Source: Diplolepis rosae
Lineage: Eukaryota > Arthropoda > Insecta > Hymenoptera > Diplolepididae
Assembly (NCBI GenBank): GCA_030998225.1
Contig: JAPYXD010000715.1
Span: 1,426,001-1,490,000, forward strand
Direction: 5' to 3'
DNA length: 64,000 nt
A program made the translations under genes and the position numbers. The notes beneath the pieces were generated by a model, which was given only the letters and a program-made list of their open reading frames with translations, had not been told where the DNA came from and searched no databases. Shown in pieces: positions 12,011-25,670 of this stretch (position 1 is its first letter; each line of letters opens with the position of its first letter).

Positions 12011-13376
12011 TTAAGTGAAACTCCGTAATAATCAGACAAGAACCAACACTGAACTAAAATGATTCTTGCTCAATGTTTAAATAAAACTTCGAAATAATCT
12101 AACAAATTTCAACACTGAACTAAGATGATTGCTCAATGTTTAAATAAAACTTCAAAATAATCAAACAAACTTCAACACTGAACTAAAATGATTGTTGCTC
12201 AATGTTTAAATAAAACATCGAAATAATCAAACAAACTTCAACACTGAACTAAAATGATTGCTCAATGTTGAAATAAAACTTCGAAATAATCAAACGAACT
12301 TCAACAGTGAACTAAAATGATTGCTCAATGTTTAAATAAAACTTCGAAATAATCAAACAATCTTCAACACTGAACTAAGATGATTGCTCAATGTTAAATA
12401 AAACTTCGTAATAATCAGACAAGAACCAACACTAAACTAGAATGATTGCTCAATGTTTAAACAAAACTTCGAAATAATCTAAAAACTTCAACACTGAACT
12501 AAGATGATTGCTCAATGTTAAGTGAAACTTCGTAATAATCAGACAAGAACCAACAATGAACTAAAATGATTGCTCAATGTTTAAACAAAACTTCGAAATA
12601 ATCTATCAAATTTCAACACTGAACTAAGATGATTGCTCAATGTTTAAATAACACTTCAAAATAATCAAACAAACTTCAACACTGAACTAAAATGATTGCT
12701 CAATGTTTAAATAAAACTTCAAAATAATGAAACAAACTTCAACACTGAGCCAAGATGATTGCTCAATGTTAAATAAAACTTCGTAATAATCAGACAAAAA
12801 CAACACTGACCTAAAAAGATTGCTCAATGTTGAAATAAAACTTCAAAATAATCAAACAAACTTCAACACTGAACTAAAATGATTGTTGCTCAATGTTAAA
12901 TAAAACTTCGTAATAATCAGACAAGAACCAACACTGAACTAAAATGATTGCTCAATGTTTAAACAATACTTCGAAATAATCTAACAAACTTCAACACTGA
13001 ACTAAGATGATTGCTCAATGTTTAAATAAAACTTCAAAATAATCAAACAAACCTCAACACTAAACTAGAATGATTGTTGCTCAATGTTTAAATAAAACTT
13101 CGAAATAATCAAACAAACTTCAACACTGAACTAAGATGATTGCTCAATGTCAAATAAAACTTCGTAATAATCAGACAAGAACCAACACTGAACTAGAATG
13201 ATTGCTCAATGTTTAAACAAAACTTCGAAATAATCTAACAAACTTCAACACTGAACTAAGATGATTGCTCAATGTTAAATAAAACTTCGAAATAATCAAA
13301 CGAACTTCAACACTGAACTAAAATGATTACTCAATGTTTAAATAAAACTTCGAAATAATGAAACAAACTTCAACAC

Positions 13377-13403
13377 TTTCCTAATATGATTGCTCAATGT
13401 TAT
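13377..13403 (+). other. Substitution burst, T-biased
   Basis: CACTGAACTAAGATG reads CACTTTCCTAATATG, and TTAAATAAAAC reads TTATATAAAAC. Four of the five changes are to T. The paralogue near 17,450 is normal. Confidence 0.75.
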
Positions 13404-14242
13404 ATAAAACTTCGTAATAATCAGACAAGAACCAACACTAAACTAGAATGATTGCTCAATGTTTAAACAAAACTTCGAAATAATCTAACAAAATTCAACA
13501 CTGAACTAAGATGATTCCTCTATGTTAAATAAGACTTCGTAATAATCAGACAAAAACAACACTGAACTAAAATGATTGCTCAATGTTAAATAAAACTTCG
13601 TAATAATCAGACAAAACCAACACTGAACTAAAATGATTGTTGCTCAATGTTTAAACAAAACTTGGAAATAATCTAAAAACTTCAACACTGAACTAAGAGG
13701 ATTGCTCAATGTTAAATAAAACTTCGTAATAATCAGACAAAAACAACACTGAACTAAAATGATTGCTCAATGTTAAATAAAACTTCGTAATAATCAGACA
13801 AAACCAACACTGAACTAAAATGATTGCTCAATGTTAAATAAAACTTCGAAATAATCGAACGAACTTCAACACTGAACTAAAATGATTACTCAATGTTTAA
13901 ATAAAAGTTCGAAATAATCAAACAATCTTCAACACTGAACTAAGATCATTGCTCAATGTTAAATAAAACTTCGTAATAATCAGACAAGAACCAACACTGA
14001 AATAAAATGATTGCTCAATGTTTAAACAAAACTTCGAAATAATCAAACAAACTTCAACACTGAACTAAGATGATTGCTCAATGTTAAATAAAACTTCGAA
14101 ATAATCAAACGAACTTCAACAGTGAACTAAAATGATTGCTCAATGTTTAAATAAAACTTCGAAATAATCAAACAATCTTCAACACTGAACTAAGATGATT
14201 GCTCAATGTTAAATAAAACTTCGTAATAATCAGACAAGAACC

Positions 14243-14281
14243 TACTCTGAACTTGAATGATTTCTCTTTGTTTAATGAATA
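14243..14281 (+). other. Substitution burst, T-biased
   Basis: Nine changes in about 39 bp, eight of them to T: for example ATTGCTCAATG becomes ATTTCTCTTTG and CCAACACTG becomes CCTACTCTG. The paralogue near 18,319 lacks all of them. Confidence 0.8.
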
Positions 14282-14459
14282 CTTCGAAATAATCAAACAA
14301 ACTTCAACACTGAACTAAGATGATTGCTCAATGTTAAATAAAACTTCGTAATAATCAGACAAAAACAACACTGAACTAAAATGATTGCTCAATGTTAAAT
14401 AAAACTTCGTAATAATCAGACAAAACCAACACTGAACTAAAATGATTGCTCAATGTTTA

Positions 14460-15760
14460 AATAAAACTTCAAAATAATCTAACAAACTTCAACGCTGAAC
14501 TAAGATGATTGCTCAATGTTTCTAAAACTTCGTAATAATCAGACAAGAACCAACACTGAACTAGAATGATTGTTCAATGTTTAAACAAAACTTCGAAATA
14601 ATCTACCAAACTTCAACGCTGAACTAAGATGATTGCTCAATGTTAAATAAAACTTCGAAATAATCAGACAAGAACCAACACTGAACTAAAATGATTGCTC
14701 AATGTTTAAATAAAACTTCGAAATAATCAAACGAACTTCAACACTGAACTGAAATGATTGCTCAATGTTTAAATAAAACTTCGAAATAATCAAACAAACT
14801 TCAACACTGAAATAAAATGATTGTTGCTCAATGTTTAAATAAAACTTCGAAATAATCAAACAAACTTCAACGCTGAACTAAGTTGATTGCTCAATGTTTC
14901 TAAAACTTCGTAATAATCAGACAAGAACCAACACTGAACTAGAATGATTGCTCAATGTTTAAACAAAACTTCGAAATAATCTAACAAACTTCAACACTGA
15001 ACTAAGATGATTGCTCCATGTTAAATAAAACTTCGTAATAATCAGACAAGAACCAACATTGAACTAAAATGATTGCTCAATGCTAAATAAAACTTCGAAA
15101 TAATCAAACAAACCTCAACACTGAACTAAAATGATTGTTGCTCAATGTTTAAATAAAACTTCGTAATAATCAAACGAACTTCAACGCTAAACTACGATGA
15201 TTGCTCAATGTTTCTAAAACTTCGTAATAATCAGACAAGAACCAACACTGAACTAGAATGATTGCTCAATGTTTAAACAAAACTTCGAAATAATCTAACA
15301 AACTTCAACACTGAACTAAGATGATTGCTCAATGTTAAATAAAACTTCGTAATAATCAGACAAGAACCAACACTGAACTAAAATGATTGCTCAATGTTTA
15401 AATAAAACTTCGAAATAATCAAACGAACTTCAACACTGAACTGAAATGATTGCTCAATGTTTAAATAAAACTTCGAAATAATCAAACAAACTTCAACACT
15501 GAAATAAAATGATTGTTGCTCAATGTTTAAATAAAACTTCGAAATAATCAAACAAACTTCAACACTAAACTAAAATGATTGCTCAATGTTTTAATTACTT
15601 ATATTACAATAAACGATAGACAACTTATACTGAACTAAATAAATTGCTGATTGTTTAATTAAACTTCGTAATAAACAACTCCAACACTGAACTAAGATGA
15701 TTGCTCAATGTTAAGTGAAACTCCGTAATAATCAGACAAGAACCAACACTGAACTAAAAT
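14460..15760 (+). repeat. 1.3-kb segment shared with 48,263-49,563, copy 1
   Basis: Aligns to the right-hand copy at an offset of exactly 33,803 bp: CGCTGAACTAAGTTG at 14,871 and 48,674, and the divergent dimer at 15,589 and 49,392. Only scattered single-base differences are visible, for example CTACCAAAC near 14,607. The two copies flank the central region in which the divergent dimer is absent. Confidence 0.85.
15589..15710 (+). repeat. Divergent dimer 11
   Basis: Same 122-bp dimer. Variants are TATATT, TAATAAAC and AAACTCCG downstream. The dimer at 49,392 sits in the matching context 33,803 bp away. Confidence 0.9.
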
Positions 15761-15966
15761 GATTCTTGCTCAATGTTTAAATAAAACTTCGAAACAATCA
15801 AACAAACTTCAACACTGAACTAAGATGATTGCTCAATGTTAAATAAAACTTCAAAATAATCAAACAAACTTCAACACTGAACTAAAATGATTGTTGCTCA
15901 ATGTTTAAATAAAACTTCGAAATAATCAAACAAACTTCAACACTAAACTAAAATGATTGCTCAATG

Positions 15967-16088
15967 TTTTAATTACTTATATTACAATAAACGATAGACA
16001 ACTTATACTGAACTAAATAAATTGCTGATTGTTTAATTAAACTTCGTAACAAACAACTCCAACACTGAACTAAGATGATTGCTCAATG
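15967..16088 (+). repeat. Divergent dimer 12, last before the 33-kb gap
   Basis: Same 122-bp dimer. Variants are TATATT, TAACAAAC and AAACTTCG downstream. It lies 378 bp after dimer 11, and the next dimer starts 33,425 bp later. Confidence 0.9.
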
Positions 16089-18775
16089 TTAAGTGAAACT
16101 TCGTAATAATCAGACAAGAACCAACACTGAACTAAAATGATTGCTCAATGTTTAAACAAAACTTCGAAATAATCTAACAAATTTCAACACTGAACTAAGA
16201 TGATTGCTCAATGTTAAATAAAACTTCAAAATAATCAAACAAACTTCAACACTGAACTAAAATGATTGTTGCTCAATGTTTAAATAAAACTTCGAAATAA
16301 TCAAACAAACTTCAACACTGAACTAAAATGATTGCTCAATGTTAAATAAAACTTCGAAATAATCAAACGAACTTCAACAGTGAACTAAAATGATTGCTCA
16401 ATGTTTAAATAAAACTTCGAAATAATCAAACAATCTTCAACACTGAACTAAGATGATTGCTCAATGTTAAATAAAACTTCGTAATAATCAGACAAGAACC
16501 AACACTAAACTAGAATGATTGCTCAATGTTTAAACAAAACTTCGAAATAATCTAAAAACTTCAACACTGAACTAAGATGATTGCTCAATGTTAAGTGAAA
16601 CTTCGTAATAATCAGACAAGAACCAACAATGAACTAAAATGATTGCTCAATGTTTAAACAAAACTTCGAAATAATCTATCAAATTTCAACACTGAACTAA
16701 GATGATTGCTCAATGTTAAATAAAACTTCAAAATAATCAAACAAACTTCAACACTGAACTAAAATGATTGTTGCTCAATGTTTAAATAAAACTTCGAAAT
16801 AATCAAACAAACTTCAACACTGAACTAAGATGATTGCTCAATGTTAAATAAAACTTCGTAATAATCAGACAAGAATCAACACTGAACTAAAATGAATGCT
16901 CAATGTTTAAACAAAACTTCGAAATAATCTAACAAACCTCAACACTGAACTAAAATGATTGTTGCTCAATGTTAAATAAAACTTCGTAATAATCAGACAA
17001 GAACCAACACTGAACTAAAATGATTGCTCAATGTTTAAACAATACTTCGAAATAATCTAACAAACTTCAACACTGAACTAAGATGATTGCTCAATGTTTA
17101 AATAAAACTTCAAAATAATCAAACAAACCTCAACACTAAACTAGAATGATTGTTGCTCAATGTTTAAATAAAACTTCGAAATAATCAAACAAACTTCAAC
17201 ACTGAACTAAGATGATTGCTCAATGTCAAATAAAACTTCGTAATAATCAGACAAGAACCAACACTGAACTAGAATGATTGCTCAATGTTTAAACAAAACT
17301 TCGAAATAATCTAACAAACTTCAACACTGAACTAAGATGATTGCTCAATGTTAAATAAAACTTCGAAATAATCAAACGAACTTCAACACTGAACTAAAAT
17401 GATTACTCAATGTTTAAATAAAACTTCGAAATAATCAAACAAACTTCAACACTGAACTAAGATGATTGCTCAATGTTAAATAAAACTTCGTAATAATCAG
17501 ACAAGAACCAACACTGAACTAAAATGATTGCTCAATGTTTAAATAAAAATTCAAAATAATGAAACAAAATTCAACACTGAACTAAGATGATTCCTCTATG
17601 TTAAATAAAACTTCGTAATAATCAGACAAAAACAACACTGAACTAAAATGATTACTCAATGTTAAATAAAACTTCGTAATAATCAGACAAAACCAACACT
17701 GAACTAAAATGATTGTTGCTCAATGTTTAAATAAACTTCGAAATAATCAAACAAACTTCAACACTGAACTAAGAGGATTGCTCAATGTTAAATAAAACTT
17801 CGTAATAATCAGACAAAAACAACACTGAACTAAAATGATTGCTCAATGTTAAATAAAACTTCGTAATAATCAGACAAAACCAACACTGAACTAAAATGAT
17901 TGCTGAATGTTAAATAAAACTTCGAAATAATCGAACGAACTTCAACACTGAACTAAAATGATTACTCAATGTTTAAATAAAAGTTCGAAATAATCAAACA
18001 ATCTTCAACACTGAAATAAAATGATTGCTCAATGTTAAATAAAACTTCGTAATAATCAGACAAGAACCAACACTGAACTAAAATGATTGCTCAATGTTTA
18101 AACAAAACTTCGAAATAATCTAACAAACTTCAACACTGAACTAAGATGATTGCTCAATGTTAAATAAAACTTCGAAATAATCAAACGAACTTCAACACTG
18201 AACTAAAATGATTGCTCAATGTTGAATAAAACTTCGTAATAATCAAACAATCTTCAACACTGAACTAAGATGATTGCTCAATGTTAAATAAAACTTCGTA
18301 ATAATCAGACAAGAACCAACACTAAACCAGAATGATTGCTCAATGTTTAAACAAAACTTCGAAATAATCTAAAAACTTCAACACTGAACTAAGATGATTG
18401 CTCAATGTTAAATAAAACTTCGTAATAATCAGACAAAAACAACACTGAACTAAAATGATTGCTCAATGTTAAATAAAACTTCGTAATAATCAGACAAAAC
18501 CAACACTGAACTAAAATGATTGCTCAATGTTTAAATAAAACTTGGAAATAATCTAACAAACTTCAAAGCTGAACTAATATTATTGCTTAATGTTTATAAA
18601 ACTTCGTAATAATCAGACAAGAACCAACACTGAACTAGAATGATTGCTCAATGTTTAAACAAAACTTCGAAATAATCTAACAAACTCCAACGCTGAACTA
18701 AGATGATTGCTCAATGTTAAATAAAACTTCGAAATAATCAGACAAGAACCAACACTGAACTAAGATGATTGCTCA
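15967..18775 (+). repeat. 2.8-kb duplicated segment, copy 2
   Basis: Partner of 11,889-14,700, sharing the same rare variants at a nearly constant offset. It is normal where copy 1 is mutated at 13,377-13,403 and 14,243-14,281. Its own private changes include GATTGCTGAATG near 17,902 and a cluster near 18,570-18,600 (TAATATTATTGCTTAATG). Confidence 0.85.
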
Positions 18776-19749
18776 ATGTTTAAACAAAACTTCGAAATAA
18801 TCTAACAAACTTCAACGCTGAACTAAGATGATTGCTCAATGTTTCTAAAACTTCGTAATAATCAGACAAGAACCAACACTGAACTAAGATGATTTCTCAA
18901 TGTTTAAACAATACTTCAAAATAATCAAACAAACTTCAACACTGAACTAAAATGATTGCTCAATGTTTAAATAAAACTTCAAAATAATCAAACAAACTTC
19001 AACACTGAACTAAGATGATTGCTCAATGTTTAAATAAAACTTCGCAATAATCAGACAAGAACCAACACTGAAATAAAATGATTGCTCAATGTTTAAACAA
19101 AACTTCGAAATAATCTAACAAACTTCAACGCTGAACTAAGATGATTGCTCAATGTTAAATAAAACTTCGAAATAATCAGACAAGAACCAACACTGAACTA
19201 AGATGATTGCTCAATGTTTAAATAAAACTTCGAAATAATCTAACAAACTTCAACGCTGAACTAAGATGATTGCTCAATGTTTCTAAAACTTCGTAATAAT
19301 CAGACAAGAACCAACACTGAACTAAGATGATTGCTCACTGTTTAAACAAAACTTCGAATGAATCGACCAAACTTCAACACTGAACTAAAATGATTGCTCA
19401 ATGTTTAAATAAAACTTCAAAATAATCAAACAAACTTCAACACTGAACTAAGATGATTCCTCTATGTTAAATAAAACTTCGTAATAATCAGACAAAAACA
19501 ACACTGAACTAAAATGATTGCTCAATGTTAAATAAAACTTCGTAATAATCAGACAAAACCAACACTGAACTAAAATGATTGCTCAATGTTTAAATAAAAC
19601 TTCAAAATAATCAAACAAACTTCAACACTGAACTAAGATGATTGCTCTATGTTAAATAAAACTTCGTAATAATCAGACAAGAACCAACACTGAACTAAGA
19701 TGATTGCTCAATGTTTAAACAAAACTTCGAAATAATCGAACAAACTTCA

Positions 19750-19841
19750 GCACTGAACTAAAAAGATTGCTCAATGTTTAAATAAAACTTCTAAATAATA
19801 AAAAAAACTTCCACACTCATATAAGCTGATTCCTCTATTTT
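19750..19841 (+). other. Degenerate monomer pair
   Basis: Multiple changes produce CTTCTAAATAATA, a run of eight A, CCACACTCATATAAGCTG and CCTCTATTTT. Changes near the A run are mostly to A. I found no close paralogue to compare. Confidence 0.65.
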
Positions 19842-21562
19842 AAATAAAACTTCGTAATAATCAGACAAAACCAACACTGAACTAAAATGATTGCTCAATG
19901 TTTAAACAAAACTTCGAAATAATCTAACAAACTTCAACACTGAACTAAGATGATTGCTCAATGTTTAATAAAACTTCGAAATAATCAAACGAACTTCAAC
20001 AGTGAACTAAAATGATTGCTCAATGTTTAAACAAAACTTCGAAATAATCTAAAAACTTCAACACTGAACTAAGATGATTCCTCTATGTTAAATAAAACTT
20101 CGTAATAATCAGACAAAAACAACACTGAACTAAAATGATTGCTCAATGTTGAATAAAACTTCGTAATAATCAGACAAAACCAACACTGAACTAAAATGAT
20201 TGCTCAATGTTTAAATAAAACTTCAAAATAATGAAACAAACTTCAACACTGAACTAAGATGATTGCTCTATGTTAAATAAAACTTCGTAATAATCAGACA
20301 AAACCACCACTGAAGTAGAATGATTGCTCAACTTTTAAACAAAACTTCGAAATAATCTAACAAACTTCAACACTGAACTAAGATGATTGCTCAATGTTAA
20401 ATAAAACTTCGTAATAATCAGACAAGAACCACCACTGAACTAGAATGATTGCTCAACTTTTAAACAAAACTTCGAAATAATCTAACAAACTTCAACACTG
20501 AACTAAGATGATTGCTCAATGTTAAATAAAACTTCGTAATAATCATACAATAAGCAACACTGAACTAAGATGATTGCTCAATGTTAAATAAAACGTCGGA
20601 ATAATCAGACAAGAACCACCACTGAACTAGAATGATTGCTCAACTTTTAAACAAAACTTCGAAATAATCTAACAAACTTCAACACTGAACTAAGATGATT
20701 GCTCAATGTTAAATAAAACTTCGTAATAATCAGACAAGAACCAACACTGAAATAAAATGATTGCTCAATGCTTAAACAAAACTTCGATATAGTCTAACAA
20801 TCTTCAACACTGAACTAAGATGATTGCTCAATGCTAAATAAAACTTCGAAATAATCAAACAAACCTCAACACTGAACTAAAATGATTGTTGCTCAATGTT
20901 TAAATAAAACTTCGTAATAATAAAACGAACTTCAACGCTAAACTAAGATGATTGCTCAATGTTTCTAAAACTTCGTAATAATCAGACAAGAACCAACACT
21001 GAACTAGAATGATTGCTGAATGTTTCTAAAACTTCGTAATAATCAGACAAGAACCAACACTGAACTAGAATGATTGCTCAATGTTTAAATAAAACTTCGA
21101 AATAATCAAACGAACTTCAACACTGAACTGAAATGATTGCTCAATGTTAAAATAAAACTTCGCAATAATCAAACGAACTTCAACACTGAACTAAGATGAT
21201 TGCTCCATGTTAAATAAAACTTCGTAATAATCAGACAAGAACCAACACTGAACTAAAATGATTGTTGCTCAATGTTTAAATAAAACTTCGCAATAATCAA
21301 ACGAACCTCAACACTGAACTAAAATGATTGTTGCTCAATGTTCAAATAAAACTTCGCAATAATCAAACAAACTTCAACACTGAACTAAGATAAATGCTCA
21401 ATGTCAAATAAAACTTCGTAATAATCAGACAAGAACCAACACTGAACTAAAATGATTGCTCAATGTTTAAACAAAACTTCGAAATAATCTAACAAACTTC
21501 AACACTGAACTAAGATGATTGCTCAATGTTAAATAAAACTTCGTAATAATCAGACAAGAACC

Positions 21563-21592
21563 AACATTGAGCTAAAATGATTGCTCAATGTT
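21563..21592. repeat. Perfect 10-bp inverted repeat in a monomer
   Basis: Left arm AACATTGAGC and right arm GCTCAATGTT are exact reverse complements around a 10-base loop. Ordinary monomers have AACACTGAAC on the left, matching 8 of 10 positions. The same perfect form occurs at 23,956-23,985, 26,589-26,618, 35,620-35,649 and 42,785-42,814. Confidence 0.85.
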
Positions 21593-22999
21593 TAAACAAA
21601 ACTTCGAAATAATCTAACAAACTTCAACACTGAAATAAGATGATTGCTCAATGTTAAATAAAACTTCGAAATAATCAAACGAACTTCAACACTGAACTAA
21701 AATGATTGCTCAATGTTTAAACAAAACTTCGAAATAATCTAACAAACTTCAACACTGAACTAAGATGATTGCTCAATGTTAAATAAAACTTCGAAATAAT
21801 CAAACGAACTTCAACACTGAACTAAAATGATTGCTAAATGTTTAAATAAAACTTCGCAATAATGAAACGAACTTCAACGCTGAACTAAGATGATTGCTCA
21901 ATGTTTCTAAAACTTCGTAATAATCAGACAAGAACCAACACTGAACTAGAATGATTGCTCAATGTTTAAACAAAACTTCGAAATAATCTAACAAACTTCA
22001 ACACTGAACTAAGATGATTGCTCCATGTTAAATAAAACTTCGTAATAATCAGACAAGAACCAACATTGAACTAAAATGATTGCTCAATGTTTAAACAAGA
22101 CTTCGAAATAATCTAACAAACTTCAACACTGAACTACGATGATTGCTCAATGCTAAATAAAACTTCGAAATAATCAAACAAACCTCAACACTGAACTAAA
22201 ATGATTGTTGCTCAATGTTTAAATAAAACTTCAAAATAATCAAACAAACCTCAACACTGAACTAAAATGATTGCTCAATGTTAAATAAAACTTCGCAATA
22301 ATCAAACGAACTTCAACGCTGAACTAAGATGATTGCTGAATGTTTCTAAAACTTCGTAATAATCAGACAAGAACCAACACTGAACTAGAATGATTGCTCA
22401 ATGTTTAAACAAAACTTCGAAATAATCTAACAAACTCCAACACTGAACTAAGATGATTGCTCAATGTTAAATAAAACTTCGTAATAATCAGACAAGAACC
22501 AACACTGAACTAAAATGATTGTTGCTCAATGTTTAAATAAAACTTCGCAATAATCAAACGAACCTCAACACTGAACTAAAATGATTGTTGCTCAATTTTC
22601 AAATAAAACTTCGAAATAATCGAACGAACTTCAACACTGAACTAAAATGATTGCTCAATGTTTAAATAAAACTTCGAAATAATCAAACAATCTTCAACAC
22701 AGAACTAAGATGATTGCTCAATGTTAAATAAAACTTCGTAATAATCAGACAAGAACCAACACTGAACTAAAATGATTGCTCAATGTTTAAACAAAACTTC
22801 GAAATAATCTAACAAACTTCAACACTGAACTAAGATGATTGCTCAATGTTTAATAAAACTTCGAAATAATCAAACGAACTTCAACACTGAACTGAAATGA
22901 TTGCTCATTGTTTAAATAAAACTTCGCAATAATCAAACGAACTTCAACACTGAACTAAGATGATTGCTCCATGTTAAATAAAACTTCGTAATAATCAGA

Positions 23000-24020
23000 C
23001 AAGAACCAACATTGAACTAAAATGATTGCTCAATGTTTAAAAAAGACTTCGAAATAATCTAACAAACTTCAACACTGAACTACGATGATTGCTCAATGCT
23101 AAATAAAACTTCGTAATAATCAGACAAGAACCACCACTGAACTAGAATGATTGCTCAATGTTTAAACAAAACTTCGAAATAATCTAACAAACCTCAACAC
23201 TGAACTAAAATGATTGTTGCTCAATGTTCAAATAAAACTTCGCAATAATCAAACAAACTTCAACACTGAACTAGAATGATTGCTCAATGTTTAAATAAAA
23301 CTTCGAAATAATCTAACAAACTTCAAAACTGAACTAAGATGATTGCTCAATGTTAAATAAAACTTCGAAATAATCAGACAAGAACCAACACTGAACTAGA
23401 ATGATTGCTCAACTTTTAAACAAAACTTCGAAATAATCTAACAAACTTCAACACTGAACTAAGATGATTGCTCAATGTTAAATAAAACTTCGTAATAATC
23501 AGACAAGAACCAACACTGAACTAAAATGATTGCTCAATGTTTAAACAAAACTTCGATATAGTCTAACAATCTTCAACACTGAACTAAGATGATTGCTCAA
23601 TGTTAAATAAAACTTCGAAATAATCAAACAAACCTCAACACTGAACTAAAATGATTGTTGCTCAATGTTTAAATAAAACTGCGCAATAATCAAACGAACC
23701 TCAACACTGAACTAAAATGATTGTTGCTCAATGTTCAAATAAAACTTCGCAATAATCAAACAAACTTCAACACTGAACTTAGATGATTGCTCTATCTTAA
23801 ATAAAACTTCGTAATAATCAGACAAGAACCAACACTGAACTAAAATGATTGCTCAATGTTTAAACAAAACTTCGAAATAATCTAACAAACTTCAACACTG
23901 AACTAAGATGATTGCTCAATGTTAAATAAAACTTCGTAATAATCAGACAAGAACCAACATTGAGCTAAAATGATTGCTCAATGTTTAAACAAAACTTCGA
24001 AATAATCTAACAAACTTCAA
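23000..24020 (+). repeat. 1.0-kb duplicated segment, copy 1 (partner 25,635-26,655)
   Basis: Offset is 2,633 bp at every anchor: AAAAGACTTCG (23,041 and 25,674), GATATAGTC (23,555 and 26,188), ACTGCGCAATAAT (23,681 and 26,314) and CATTGAGCT (23,959 and 26,592). Copy 1 has a private CTTAGATG ... CTCTATC change near 23,780. The segment includes a perfect-dyad monomer near its right end. Confidence 0.85.
23956..23985. repeat. Perfect 10-bp inverted repeat in a monomer
   Basis: Second instance of the perfect dyad with the AACATTGAGC left arm. It lies in the 1.0-kb segment duplicated at 25.6-26.7 kb. Confidence 0.85.
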
Positions 24021-24829
24021 CACTGAAATAAGATGATTGCTCAATGTTAAATAAAACGTCGAAATAATCAAACGAACTTCAACACTGAACTAAAATGATT
24101 GCTCAATGTTTAAACAAAACTTCGAAATAATCTAACAAACTTCAACACTGAACTAAAATGATTGCTCAATGTTAAATAAAACTTCGAAATAATCAAACGA
24201 ACTTCAACACTGAACTAAAATGATTGCTAAATGTTTAAATAAAACTTCGCAATAATGAAACGAACTTCAACGCTGAACTAAGATGATTGCTCAATGTTTC
24301 TAAAACTTCGTAATAATCAGACAAGAACCAACACTGAACTAGAATGATTGCTCAATGTTTAAACAAAACTTCAAAATAATCAAACAAACTTCAACACTGA
24401 ACTAAGATGATTGCTCAATGTTAAATAAAACTTCGTAATAATCAGAAAAAACCAACACTGACCTAAAATGATTGCTCAATGTTAAATAAAACTTCGTAAT
24501 AATCAGACAAAACCAACACTGAACTAAAATGATTGCTCAATGTTTAAACAAAACTTCGAAATTATCTAACAAACTTCAACACTGAACTAAGATGATTGCT
24601 CAATGTTAAATAAAACTTCGTAATAATCACACAAGAACCAACATTGAACTCAAATGATTGCTCAATGTTTAAATAAAGCTTCGAAATAATCAAACAAACT
24701 TCAACACTGAACTAAGATAATTGCTCAATGTTAAATAAAACTTCGTAATAATCAGACAAGAACCAACACTGAACTAAAATGATTGCTCAATGTTTAAACA
24801 AAACTTCGAAATAATCTAACAAACTTCAA

Positions 24830-25670
24830 CACTGAACTAAGATGATTGCTCAATGTTGAATAAAACTTCGAAATAATCAACAGAACTTCAACACTGAACT
24901 AAAATGATTGCTCAATGTTTAAATAAAACTTCGAAATAATCTAACAAACTTCAACACTGAACTAAGATGATTGCTCAATGTTAAATAAAACTTCGTAATA
25001 ATCAGACAAGAACCAACATTGAACTAAAATGATTGCTCAATGTTTAAACAAAACTTCGAAATTATCTAACAAACTTCAACACTGAACTAAGATGATTGCT
25101 CAATGTTAAATAAAACTTCGTAATAATCACACAAGAACCAACATTGAACTAAAATGATTGCTCAATGTTTAAATAAAGCTTCGAAATAATCAAACAAACT
25201 TCAACACTGAACTAAGATAATTGCTCAATGTTAAATAAAACTTCGTAATAATCAGACAAGAACCACCATTGAACTAAAATGATTGCTCAATGTTTAAATA
25301 AAGCTTCGAAATAATCAAACAAACTTCAACACTGAACGAAGATGATTGCTCAATGTTGAATAAAACTTCGAAATAATCAACAGAACTTCAACACTGAACT
25401 AAAATGATTGCTCAATGTTTAAATAAAACTTCGAAATAATCTAACAAACTTCAACACTGAACTAAGATGATTGCTCAATGTTTAAACAAAACTTCGTAAT
25501 AATCAGACAAGAACCAACATTGAACTAAAATGATTGCCCAATGTTTAAACAAAACTTCGAAATAATCTAACAAACTTCAACACTGAACTAAGATGATTGC
25601 TCAAAGTTAAATAAAACTTCGTAATAATCAGACAAGAACCAACATTGAACTAAAATGATTGCTCAATGTT
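24830..25670 (+). repeat. AAAGCTTCG-subfamily block, copy 1
   Basis: This block contains monomers with CGAAATTATC, GTAATAATCACAC, AAAGCTTCG, GATAATTGCTC, ATCAACAGAAC and two rare end variants (GATTGCCCAATG, CTCAAAGTTAAAT). The left part matches 26,654 onwards at offset 1,824. The right part, from GAACCACCATTG onwards, matches at offset 2,074. The 250-bp difference is one extra four-monomer unit in the second copy. Confidence 0.8.

Larger units (their letters stand above)
11889..14700 (+). repeat. 2.8-kb duplicated segment, copy 1
   Basis: Matches 15,967-18,775 at an offset of 4,073-4,078 bp. Anchors are the divergent dimer (11,889 and 15,967), CAACAATGAAC (12,555 and 16,628), GTCAAATAAAAC (13,149 and 17,225), the first CAGACAAAAACAAC monomer (13,551 and 17,627) and AAAAGTTCG (13,905 and 17,981). 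Similarity fades at about 14,700. Copy 1 carries two substitution bursts that copy 2 lacks. Confidence 0.85.
11131..21000 (+). repeat. Region A': mixed zone with 61-bp monomers
   Basis: The 1.64-kb order is lost. Frequent elements are 61-bp monomers reading CAGACAAAAACAAC or CAGACAAAACCAAC, and a GATTCCTCTATG variant end. Only three divergent dimers occur (11,889, 15,589, 15,967). Several degenerate monomers lie here (13,377-13,403, 14,243-14,281, 19,750-19,841). A 2.8-kb part is present twice. The zone looks older or less homogenised than its neighbours, which fits a boundary between two HOR domains. Confidence 0.7.
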
